Assembly: GCA_030770535.1 (NCBI GenBank)
Contig: JASVEC010000186.1
Coordinates: 1 to 34,427 of the forward strand
Direction of reading: 5' to 3'
DNA from: Batkoa obscura
Lineage: Eukaryota; Entomophthoromycota; Entomophthoromycetes; Entomophthorales; Batkoaceae
DNA: 34,427 bases
Shown here: one piece after another, positions 1 through 9,264 of the stretch
Position numbering within the stretch: position 1 is the stretch's first letter
Layout: every line of letters begins with the position of its first letter
The notes under the pieces: model-generated
Database searches by the model: none
Told to the model about the DNA's origin: nothing
What the model saw: only the letters and a program-made list of their open reading frames with translations
Translations under genes and position numbers: made by a program

Positions 1-204
1 TAAAAGAATATTTTCAATAGGATATTTTGAAAGTTATTAGAGCTTTGGAAATGATGTAGGTCCCTTTTTATAATATATCCTAGAACCAATTACTTGAAAG
101 ATGTTGTCTATATAATGATAAAATTTTTAAAAAACCTTGGCAAAATTTCTTAACTATTTTTTGTTATTTAAGAGTCATAACAAAGTAGTATGCAAAAATT
201 TATC

Positions 205-307
205 TGGGGATGTTTTTTCTAGCTTCATCCTTTTTTTCGTTTTTTAAGTGCTATTTGAGTGAAAGGATTGTTAGTAAAACTCTTAAACAAAAAAATACAT
301 CTCCATC
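205..307 (-). mobile_element. MITE copy 1 (degenerate, orientation B)
   Basis: Matches the ~105 bp family. Left end is TGGGGATGT followed by a GCTTCAT box, then an AAGTGCTATTTGAGTG core (consensus AGCGCT), ending ATACATCTCCAT. The outer TA is mutated on the left. Paired with copy 2 in inverted orientation 58 bp away. Confidence 0.8.
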
Positions 308-365
308 TTTTATCTTTTGTTGAAACGATTATTGCAGCCATGATATTTGATTCCAGATTTAAAAA

Positions 366-470
366 TATGGGGATATATTTTTGTGTTTAAGAATTTTGCT
401 AATAATTTTGCCACTCAAATAGTGCTTAAAAGATGGAAAAAATAATGAAGCCAAAAAAAACATCCCCATA
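366..470 (+). mobile_element. MITE copy 2 (orientation A)
   Basis: Well preserved 105 bp copy running from TATGGGGATATATTTTTG to ACATCCCCATA, with an internal TTGCCACTCAAATAGTGC core and an AATGAAGCC box 27 bases from the right end. The outer TA at both ends fits a TA target-site duplication. Confidence 0.9.
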
Positions 471-1366
471 TATTAAAATGACTAATTTCAAACATTTCTC
501 TATGTTTATAAAATTTAATAATTTAAGCTAATGTGAAAAGCTCTGATACATATTGTAAAACCCTAATGTTTAAATTATGTTTAAGGAAAACTATAAAAGA
601 ATATTCTAGATGTCGCATAAATTATCTAATATACTTAAATTAAGAGTATACAAAGTCATATCTTTCAACTTGTAAGTTTCATTCTTTTTTTTAAAACAAA
701 TAAAATAAAACGAATAATAAAAAAGCTGACTAGTTAACAAAATATTTTAATATGCCGATTCTTTTCGTTTAAAGAGGATTGTAACTTTGGGTGTTTTATT
801 ACATTAATAATAAAATATTGGATACTTAAGTTGCCCAGATTAAGGGATAAAGTCACCAATGAAGTTCCTTTAATAAACTGAGAATTACACAACTGATCCT
901 TATTTTCGAAAGCAATAGGAAAGTGGAATATAGCCCACTCCACTTATGTTTTCTAAAATATTGCCCATAAATAATATTTAGTTTAACTACGTTATGCTTC
1001 AAATTAATAAATAAACTGTTTTGGATCTTACAAAATTTACATTTTGTATTTTATATTTTATATTTTTTAAATATTTCGATTCTTTATTCTAAATATTACT
1101 TTTTCTTTTTTTACAAACTTTTATAAAATTCAACTAAGCTGAGCCAAAAATATGAATTTGTATCTTGTTATAAATATATACATGTAATGTTCATTTTGGA
1201 TTATAAAAATTAAGACATATATTTAGTATACTTAAATCATACTCCCAATGTGAACAAATATTAAGCGATATTGAAAATGCTAAAATTTATGTTTATGTGG
1301 CTTCTCTTGGTAAATCACCTTTCTATTTATAGTGTGTTGTTTCATAATAGTATAGTAAAAATTAAC

Positions 1367-1472
1367 ATGGAGCTGTTTTTTTGGTTTCATAACTTTTTCC
1401 ATTTTCTAAGCGCTATTTGAGCGGGGAGATTGTTAGTAAAATTATTAAGCAAAAAAAATACATCTTCACATG
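1367..1472 (-). mobile_element. MITE copy 3 (degenerate, orientation B)
   Basis: Recognised by GGTTTCATAACTTTTTCC, an intact AAGCGCTATTTGAGCG core and TTGTTAGTAAAATT, ending ATACATCTTCACA. Both terminal G/C runs have decayed, so this is an older copy. Confidence 0.78.
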
Positions 1473-2195
1473 TTAAACAAAATTAAGTATATTGCATTTT
1501 TATTTATAAATCATTTGAAAAATCACATAATATAATTTTTAAATTAGAATACAAACTTTCTTGTAGACATTTATTATGGCTCTTTTTAGCTTTTATAAAA
1601 CTCTCGAGACATTTTTGTAAAGCACGAAACTAAAAGTCACTTGATATATGATGGAACATTTCATTAATAATTAAATATGATAACAATTTCGTATTTATTA
1701 TTAAATCATATGCTATTAAATCATTAGGCAGAAGTTTACAAATCCTAATAGAATTTTTTATGGCTTAACTCATGAAGGTTAAATGAGTACAAACATAGCA
1801 ACTGACTCCCTTTTACACTAAATAAAAAGCCATGTATATCGTTATGGTTTTGCTTAAGTAAAATAATTGACATAGCTATGCCAATATCTGTTAAGCTGAA
1901 ACTCAGAATTATCACTTCTTATAAATTTATACTATAGAGGCTATTAATAGAAATAGGAATATTTAGTGCATATATTAAATTTTTGTTAATAAACAAGATT
2001 TAAATTATAGTGTAATTACGGTAATGAATAAACTAAATAAATGTGTTATTGGCCTTGAAATAGGAATAACTGAGGCAGATTTTAGATAAATTAATCAATA
2101 AGCTTTGGATATCTAGTACCTCAAATTTTTGCGACTTTCGTAAAAGTATATTAAAACCTTTCTAACTTTTTTACTTTTTATTTTTGTAATATTGA

Positions 2196-3920
2196 ATGCA
2201 ATCAAACATACAAACTACTTCCCGTAGTTCAACTAGATGCGACAGATGCATAAAGCTTCATCGAAAATGTAATAGATCATTACCAAATTGTCAATATTGC
2301 GAAAAAAGGAAAGCGTTGTGCACTTATTTAACAAAGAATATATATAGCAAACAGCTGCTTACAATAGAGGATAATATATCTAGTTTTAAGCTAGAAGGGT
2401 CAGCAAAAAAAAGGGTCGCAAATAAAGCTAAATTGCAAAAAGAAAAAATAGAAAGCAAAGATATGCATAACAAGGGATTGCAGCTAGTTAAATCAATAAA
2501 GGCTTTTCAAAATCAAACGGTATTAGAAATATTTAGAAGCTATCCAGACAAGAGGTCTTTCCAAAATTTGATGACTTTATTTCAATATCCATCACTATTT
2601 AGTCAAAACGAGAATCAATCTGTTTTGCTAGACCTAAGCTTAAAATTTGCACCATTAGTAAAGAGCCAAAGAACACTTAGACCACATAGTATACCAGAAA
2701 CAAGAAGGATAGTAAATTTAAATTTAATATTAAATAAAGCGTATGAGAGTTTTTTTATGTATAGTAATAAAATATTCCCAGTACTTATAAGGTCACATTT
2801 TGATATTTCTTCAAAGGAAGATCCTTTAAAAATGTCGATATTATTAGTTGGTTTAACCTATATGGAAAAAAGTGAAGTAACTAACTACCTTGAAGGATAT
2901 TTCAAAAGCAAACTTAGAATTTATCTTGGTACACCTCATTTAATCAAACCGACGTTACAAAATGTGCAAGCAATTTCTGTACTATTATTTTATTCACATT
3001 CAATTAATTGGGTTTATTCTCAATTTACAAATTATCTTGGATATTGTGCAAAAGCAATCCACCTTTTAGGCCTAGATTCCTATTCCAATAAAATCCATCC
3101 ACATAAGTTACTCGAAAGAGCCATGCTGTACTCATGCCTAACAATGCTTCAAACTTTTATTATTTTAATAACTGGATTTTATTTGTCTATGCCACGAAAG
3201 CCAAAATATTTGTTATATCAATATTTTAACGTTAGGGTTAACCTTGCAATGAATAACAAAGTGATGCTTATTACCAAAGAAAGCTTTGATATAAGTTGCA
3301 AAATTACGATGTGTTCATTTTATTGTGATTTAAGTTTAATAGCGTTCCATATTCGTTTACTAAAAGAAAGTTATATAGTCTGTAATGATGATATAAGGAT
3401 AAAAGAAGTAACAACACATCTGTTGAACAAAATTAAAAAAGTGAAAGAGCATTACTTTACTATAATTATTCAACTAGGTATACCATCATATACAGGAAGC
3501 TTAAATCCATCAATTCGAGTCTATATAAATGTCATATTATTTCTTTGTCATTTTTTGAAATTTTTTTCATTATCTCTAAAATTTTATCATCCTATGCAAA
3601 TAGATACATCTCACTTTTCAACTCAGTTTTCACTAGAAAACGAAACAAAATATTTAAACGAAATATTAATTGAGTGCCATTTAACTATTATTTATGGTAC
3701 AAAGTTAAAGATACTTGAGATGTTTAGCTTTGGGTTGGGTATAATTACTCAATGTATCATCTTTCTTATTCGGTATAAAGCAAAAAGCAGTCTAAGTTTC
3801 AATAATACGGTTGAAAATGGATTATACTATTTGAAACAGTCAAGTAAAATTGAAATATTTCACACCATGGCTACTATCAATATTAATATTATTGAATACA
3901 TCAAAAGTAAATATGCTTGA
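2196..3920 (+). CDS. Zn2Cys6 transcription factor A
   Basis: A 574-aa nuclear regulator read as one intronless frame. The N-terminus carries a binuclear zinc cluster with cysteines at 15, 18, 25, 32, 35 and 42 (C-x2-C-x6-C-x6-C-x2-C-x6-C), with basic residues between the second and third cysteines as in Gal4-type DNA-binding domains. A Lys-rich stretch at about 65-95 may be a nuclear localisation signal. The remaining ~480 residues are helical and match the general look of fungal regulatory middle domains (for example ILLVGL at about 220 and LERAMLYS at about 308). The whole length aligns by eye with factor B at 9265-10947, including IEDNISSFK against IENNINNFK just after the cluster. The ATG lies 14 codons before the first cysteine, a usual position. 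Target genes cannot be inferred. MITE copy 4 lies about 120 bases beyond the stop. Confidence 0.9.
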   Translation: MQSNIQTTSRSSTRCDRCIKLHRKCNRSLPNCQYCEKRKALCTYLTKNIYSKQLLTIEDNISSFKLEGSAKKRVANKAKLQKEKIESKDMHNKGLQLVKSIKAFQNQTVLEIFRSYPDKRSFQNLMTLFQYPSLFSQNENQSVLLDLSLKFAPLVKSQRTLRPHSIPETRRIVNLNLILNKAYESFFMYSNKIFPVLIRSHFDISSKEDPLKMSILLVGLTYMEKSEVTNYLEGYFKSKLRIYLGTPHLIKPTLQNVQAISVLLFYSHSINWVYSQFTNYLGYCAKAIHLLGLDSYSNKIHPHKLLERAMLYSCLTMLQTFIILITGFYLSMPRKPKYLLYQYFNVRVNLAMNNKVMLITKESFDISCKITMCSFYCDLSLIAFHIRLLKESYIVCNDDIRIKEVTTHLLNKIKKVKEHYFTIIIQLGIPSYTGSLNPSIRVYINVILFLCHFLKFFSLSLKFYHPMQIDTSHFSTQFSLENETKYLNEILIECHLTIIYGTKLKILEMFSFGLGIITQCIIFLIRYKAKSSLSFNNTVENGLYYLKQSSKIEIFHTMATININIIEYIKSKYA

Positions 3921-4538
3921 AATTTAAATTTTAATAAACTTTCAACTTCATTGTTTTATAAGCTATTGAATGTTAATACTATTTATTATTTATAATTTAT
4001 CAAATAAAATTCTTATATTCGACTAAAAAGTAAAAAATAAATAATGGAGATATTCTTTTTAACTTCATTACTTTTTCTATTTTAAGCACTACTTGAGTGG
4101 AAAGATTGTAGTAAAATTCTTAAACAAAAAAACACCCCCCCTAATATTATTAAACTATGTTTAAACAAATTTGTAAAAATAAAATCAAAATCAAACAAAT
4201 AATAACATATAAAGCCAATCTTCCTGTATACCTCTTAATACCTTAAAGCAGCCGCTACTCTTTATATTTATCATTTGATCATATTAAAGTTTACCAAGTA
4301 GTAAAAATGAAATAAATATAGTCAAATATTCAATTAATGGCTTTAAGTGTATACACAGATCCTTGGTACATACTTATTCTTTTCGTGTTTATTATCTCAA
4401 ATATAAAGTAAATGACCACGATTTTATATAAAACTTGAATTAATTGCTTATTATGGCCCTTTGTATGAAAAATTAGCATTGAAAGTGTAAAAAATTTGAT
4501 TGTATTATCTCATTACACATTATTTTATTGTTACAATT
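3921..4538. other. Convergent intergenic region with one MITE
   Basis: Lies between the 3' end of factor A (+) and the 3' end of the zinc-cluster-less regulator (-). It holds MITE copy 4 and AT-rich DNA that must contain both polyadenylation regions. No other gene is seen. Confidence 0.6.
4043..4144 (-). mobile_element. MITE copy 4 (degenerate, orientation B)
   Basis: Contains AACTTCATTACTTTTTC, an AAGCACTACTTGAGTGGAAA core and GTAAAATTCTTAAAC. The right end has become a run of C (ACACCCCCCCTA). It sits about 120 bases downstream of factor A's stop codon, possibly within its 3' untranslated region. Confidence 0.8.
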
Positions 4539-6242
4539 TTAATTAAAATATGAAAGTTGGTTAAAAGTAGTTGCTAGATGTCTTGGTAATTCATAGTGAT
4601 CAAGGGCACTCTTAATGGAATCTAAAGCAAACCTAGCTTGGCTTGAGACTCTTTTACTATTATATGTTTGTAATAGATTTAGTTTTTCTATCATTTTCAA
4701 ACAAATATTCTCACTTTCGTTGTATAACTCTAAGTAGTTGTTATCTTTAAAATGCAGTATATTGAAATAAAAATATATACTATATATTATTTGACTTAAA
4801 TAGGGTAGCTCATAATTTGCGTGGTATTGAATCTCGTCGCCTCTAGGAGTAAGTTTAATAAATGAAGTATTTTTTAGTACATTTAAGTAGATATCTTTAT
4901 CTAAAAAGCTTTCACTAATCTTGTTAGAAATCTCGAATAGCAACTCTATTTCATGTCTTGGAAAAATAATTGGTTTTGGGTATATCAACACTGAAGGGTA
5001 ATACAATGAAATAAAATTTGTTTGTTGTATAATATAAAAATAATAATGCAAATTAGAGCCGTAATTATCTTCTCGATCACCGTCAAATTGATAGGTTTGA
5101 TTCAAGTTTAGAATAGAAACCAAACAAAAACTGAAATCATCTGAAGATAATTTTAATTCTTCGACTGGTATTTTAGAATAATCTTTTTCATTATACTTTA
5201 GTTTTAATTTGTATACATGATTGGCTATTTTCATATTAACTTCCCCTATATTCTTTACAACTGTGGTTTGTAACCACTCTCCAACAAGTCCCTTTTTAAC
5301 TAAAGATTTAAAATCGAAGTTGTTTACTTTCCTACTATTTTGAATGAATGGTGATAGTACCTGAATATCAAAACGTATTAAAGGAAAATCAGGTATGGTA
5401 GAGCATAATATAAGATAATTTACATACAGCGTTTTCCAAAGCTTGGTTCCTTTTTCAAAATCACTAGAATTAGCAAACTGGTTATCACAATTGTTATAAT
5501 TCAAGCATTCTGCCATTCTGATAGCAGAAGTGTAATAAAGTTTGGCTTTAGCATAATTGAAATGTGTTAAACTAACATAGGTTAGCAAGCCAAGCGCAAC
5601 AATATCGCTATAAGTAGGTGAGGAATAAGCCAGTGGTAAGAGCTGCTTTATTTTCCTTAAGCAGCTTCCATATATATATTTGTAAAGGCTTCCCTTGCGA
5701 GATAGTGTAAACCTTGCTAACATTGCTAAATATGCGCAAGATAATAAATCAGGCTTTCGATTTAGATCAACGTATTCATTCAAATTCTCAAACCATAATT
5801 TATAAGGGTCGATTACTTTGACAAAAACTTCTCTCCCTTGTTCTAAGAATGTACCATATTTTTGTCCGATATTTATTATTATTTTATTATCTATAGTAAA
5901 ATAACGTTCATTTGAGTCATAGTATTTGTGAAAATTTAATATAGCCGACTTTATCTTATACTCATAAGCGAGTATCTCTGTCTCATATTCGATACATTTT
6001 ATGTTATTTTCATTCAACTCTTTTAAAATAACATTAATCCATCTTATATATTCTAAAAATCTTAATTAGTGTTATTTGATTATTTTAAAATTACCATATG
6101 TTAGACCTTTAATATCCTTATTACTACACTGTAATATACTTTTAGAATTGTTTATTAATATCTCCAAGTTGTCAAGTCTTATTCTAAACGCGTCCGCTTG
6201 GCTTCTTATTTTTTGGGGTCGATTCCTCTTTTTTACTTCCAT
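4539..6242 (-). CDS. Fungal_trans-type regulator without a zinc cluster
   Basis: Two exons (6242-6095 and 6052-4539) joined across a 42-nt intron give 553 aa. The intron has a GTAATT donor, a CTAAT branch-like site and a TTTTTAG acceptor, and its phase fits exactly (one base plus two). Exon 1 starts at an ATG and encodes a basic KKRNRPQKIR segment followed by a short amphipathic helix (about residues 18-40). That resembles the linker and coiled coil that normally follow a Zn2Cys6 cluster. Exon 2 carries a helical middle domain; at about residues 203-236, AKAKLYYTSAIRMAECLNY resembles the conserved core of fungal transcription-factor domains. The larger open frame alone has only a TTG at its 5' end (6017), so the true start lies upstream. 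No cysteine-rich cluster can be found on this strand up to 6723. It may act as a partner or inhibitor of DNA-binding family members (inference). Confidence 0.8.
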
Positions 6243-6723
6243 TTTTCAAAGAATGATTAGAGAAGCTTGGCAAACTTAACAAATTTTAATCAAACTGGAT
6301 TTCACTAAAAACTTATAATTTGGTCTCAATTATTTAACTAAAATTGCAAATTTGGTTCAATCCTAAGTAGTGGCTTTAAATGGTGACTGTTTTACAAAGG
6401 GGCAAAATCGTGAAAATTCTAGAACATGAGAAATTTTAATTAATTTGAAAAGGGTCAAAACTTAAAATCATTTTAATAATATTGACCTCAAATATCAAAT
6501 ATCGATAAATTAGCTACAGTTTCATTACTGTTTGATTCATGACAATATTAGTATTGTTTATTGTTTATCTTTAATATATGATGTATTGACTTTTTACTAT
6601 TCCTTTTAACTTAATTATCAAAAAATAGGCTAGAAACCAAACAAATTATGAATAAATTAGTTTATTAAAATTCTAAACAGGCTAATATCACTAGCTAAAT
6701 ATTGAAATAACTTTTAAGACGCC
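6243..6723. other. Intergenic region searched for a missing exon
   Basis: Lies between the start of the zinc-cluster-less regulator and the stop of the adenylate-kinase-like gene, both on the minus strand. I searched the minus strand for a Zn2Cys6 exon and found no frame with repeated Cys codons. It should hold the promoter of the downstream gene, but no motif stands out. Confidence 0.6.
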
Positions 6724-7797
6724 TTAAATAAAAAAACTCTCTAAAGCGGAATGATTTGAGTTCTTAAACCCATGCCAGATAGGCTTTGCGTTCTTTGATT
6801 GAATAGGATTAAGTTGACTGGATTCTGGTTGAGGGTAAGAAGAATTAAAAATTTCTAATAAATTGGTAATCACTTCTTGAAGTTGACAGTCTGCATTTAT
6901 CATATGGAATGGAAAATGTTTCATCAAACATGTTACTGAACCCATGTTTTGTTCAAAAGCTTTGTAACGGGTAAGAACAAGTTGTTCACTAAGATCAGTA
7001 CATCTTTCTTCTATAAGGCTTCCTTTACCACTTTCCAACACCTTTTGATTATGCAATTTGGCTTGCATACCCCTTTGCATCTGACGAACTAAACTGGTTT
7101 GTTTTGAAATATACAAAATGGCTACTTTAAAAGAAGGTAAAGGGAAACGTTGGGTCAAACCAGTGTTTAGAGAAGATTGATTAAGCTGCTTTAACTTGTT
7201 AGAAAGATGAACTAAACAGTCTACCTGTATCTGGGTTCTCGGAAATCCATCTACAATTAATGGTACTGATTGATCACGTTCCATACATGCAAATATTAAA
7301 TGTTCTAATACCGTAGCATCATCAATCATTATACCTTGATCAATTAGTTCTTTCATTGCCGGTGATTTTAATAAAGAACTCATACAAATTGGCGTATTTG
7401 TTGAGCGCTGGGCTTCAATTATATGCGGCGTAACCGTACCCTTTCCTGAGCCTGGTGCTCCAATTAAAAACAAGATATCTCTTGGCATGGTAAAATTAAG
7501 TAAACCTACTTCATTTTCTATTTTTTCCCACACACTATCAAACAATTGTTTTGATTCTGTAACGTTGATGTCTTGAGTAGAAACTGAACTTTTTTCTACT
7601 AATAATGAGGATGCAGGTTCAAAGTTAGAACTGGTAGTAGACAAATTGCGCTCCTGTTGTTTGAAAGTAGAAATTGGCTTATTTGGAGTAGAGTAGGTTT
7701 GTAGTAATGGTTTATAACTAAATCTTAAGGTCGGAGATAATACACCACGTAATGGACGAGCTAAAGGAGATATAATCTTTGGGCTTAAAGTATTCAT
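6724..7797 (-). CDS. Adenylate-kinase-like P-loop protein, mitochondrial
   Basis: A 357-aa intronless gene. Residues 112-121 form the P-loop (IGAPGSGKGT), and DGFPRT at 183-188 is the nucleotide-monophosphate-binding signature of adenylate kinases. An Arg-rich stretch (QMQRGMQAK, about 240) follows, and the C-terminal half ends with an INADCQLQEV-like strand-helix typical of the fold. The first ~60 residues are rich in Ser, Thr, Arg and Lys with almost no acidic residues, as expected for a mitochondrial presequence. It matches, from memory, a divergent adenylate-kinase-like family of fungi, oomycetes and algae (GAPGSGKGT...MSSLL...VDGFPRT) rather than canonical AK1, AK2 or GTP:AMP kinase, and the Cys4 LID finger is absent. 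The likely reaction is phosphoryl transfer between nucleoside mono- and triphosphates; the substrate is not known. Confidence 0.85.
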   Translation of the reverse strand: MNTLSPKIISPLARPLRGVLSPTLRFSYKPLLQTYSTPNKPISTFKQQERNLSTTSSNFEPASSLLVEKSSVSTQDINVTESKQLFDSVWEKIENEVGLLNFTMPRDILFLIGAPGSGKGTVTPHIIEAQRSTNTPICMSSLLKSPAMKELIDQGIMIDDATVLEHLIFACMERDQSVPLIVDGFPRTQIQVDCLVHLSNKLKQLNQSSLNTGLTQRFPLPSFKVAILYISKQTSLVRQMQRGMQAKLHNQKVLESGKGSLIEERCTDLSEQLVLTRYKAFEQNMGSVTCLMKHFPFHMINADCQLQEVITNLLEIFNSSYPQPESSQLNPIQSKNAKPIWHGFKNSNHSALESFFI

Positions 7798-9264
7798 TTT
7801 AAACTAAAACTATTGAATTAAATAAAAAATGATAAATTTAGTTTTATATTTCCATTAAAATAAGTTGGAAGTGATGTTAAAGATTGAATTAATAGATTTG
7901 AATCTTAAATTTGGATCTTGTTTGTTTAAATATTAGCTAAATTTGATATATTGGGGATGGAGTTTTATTCAAATATTTTAATTTGGGAATTAAGCCAATG
8001 AAATCTTACTTTTTGCCCCACCCCCATTTTAAGCTTTATAGTTATTTAGGGTTTTAATTAGTGGATTAAAGAGGGGCATCAGGTTGATCTAAAAGGTAAT
8101 AAAAATTACCAATCATTTAATCATTATTGAAATAATGCTTAGTTGATTACGTTAAAATAAAAGGGAAAATGTTATGTTGGTAAAGGATATGATCTCACCT
8201 TCTGCTTAAAATATATAATATCCGATTTAAGCAGAGTTATAAATAGTATCAAATTTGTAAGAAACTTACAAACTATATTGTTATTAAGCGATGATAAAGA
8301 ATTTTATTAATTTATAATAGTATTGTTTTTGAAAGTATAAAATAGTAAGTAATTAATATAAAATAAAATAAATTAAAACAAAGTTACAATTTCACATAAG
8401 TTTATTGAAATATTAACAAATTTGGGTACATTATAGTCGGTATTGGTTAAACATTAAAATTTAATATCAAATATTAACTTTGTCTTGCGAAATAAGCACT
8501 AGACCTATATACCATAAGTGGGGTCATTGATCAATATTGTTTTTATGCGCGATAGCTTAAAGCCGTATAATTATAATATTAAATTCAAACACTTTAAAGT
8601 GTAAAACATAAATAACCGCTTGCTAACAAATTATTATAAATTAACTTAATTGCATTACTACATTAATAAATTAGGTATTTTAAGAAAAGGCTTTTAGAGA
8701 GAACTGAAATTAATATTAGTATACTTACCTGTATGTATGAATAATATCAGAAAACATTATATGTGGTACCTCATAAAGCTCTTACTAATTTATAACTCCT
8801 CCAAGATTTTAAAAAATAATACTACATGTCTTACTAAAAGTTAAGGGCAGTAGTTATAATCAATAGTAGTAATATTATTAAAAACGTTAGCCATTTTTTA
8901 TTGTTTAGTCTCTCTATATTTAGTATATTCCTTGATTTAAAAAGTTTAATAAAATCACTAATAAAATAGTAAAAAGCTTGTAGTAATTAAAGTTGCTGTA
9001 AAAGGATAAAAACATAATAAAATATAACGAAAATAAGACTATAAATATATTATTTGATTTTTATAAGCTTTGGATGGTGCTAGATATAAATGAGTTTGGT
9101 AAAATTTTATTCTAATTTTATTCCTTGTAATTTTGGGGTAAAGTTAATGTAAGAATTCTTTATAGTGCATTTTGTAAACAATATTAAAATTGAAATTAGA
9201 ATTAAAATCCAAGTATTTTTATTTAATTTGTGACTTTACTGCTTATAAGCTAACTTAGTTGTAC
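7798..9264. other. Intergenic AT-rich DNA, two small hairpins
   Basis: About 1.5 kb with no recognisable gene on either strand. It should contain the promoter of the adenylate-kinase-like gene at the left and the 3' untranslated region of factor B at the right. Two short perfect inverted repeats at 8201-8272 are listed separately. No MITE copy was found. Confidence 0.55.
8201..8272. repeat. Two adjacent perfect inverted repeats
   Basis: TCTGCTTAAA (8201-8210) pairs with TTTAAGCAGA (8226-8235) over a 15-nt loop. TTTGTAAG (8254-8261) pairs with CTTACAAA (8265-8272) over a 3-nt loop. Both are perfect but short and AT-rich, so chance is possible. No linked gene is evident. Confidence 0.45.

Larger units (their letters stand above)
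1..2195. other. Gene-free AT-rich DNA with three MITEs
   Basis: No gene is recognised on either strand. The stretch carries MITE copies 1-3 (listed separately) and otherwise homopolymer-rich AT DNA. The last ~100 bases before 2196 should contain the promoter of Zn2Cys6 factor A, but no clear TATA box or motif stands out. A 69-codon open frame at 734-943 on the minus strand has no recognisable content and is treated as chance. Confidence 0.6.

Noticed and set aside
734-943. 69-codon open frame on the minus strand
   Set aside because: Short, no recognisable domain, no neighbour context, and chance frames of this size are expected over 34 kb.
6076-6279. 67-codon open frame on the plus strand
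   Set aside because: It is the antisense shadow of exon 1 of the minus-strand regulator, whose splice phase and basic linker content are far better supported.
6351-6375. T-loop-like GGTTCAATCC, possible tRNA
   Set aside because: No flanking stems, anticodon arm or acceptor pairing can be built.
6243-6723. Possible missing zinc-cluster exon
   Set aside because: No frame on the minus strand shows repeated Cys codons with suitable spacing, and no good donor/acceptor pair was found.
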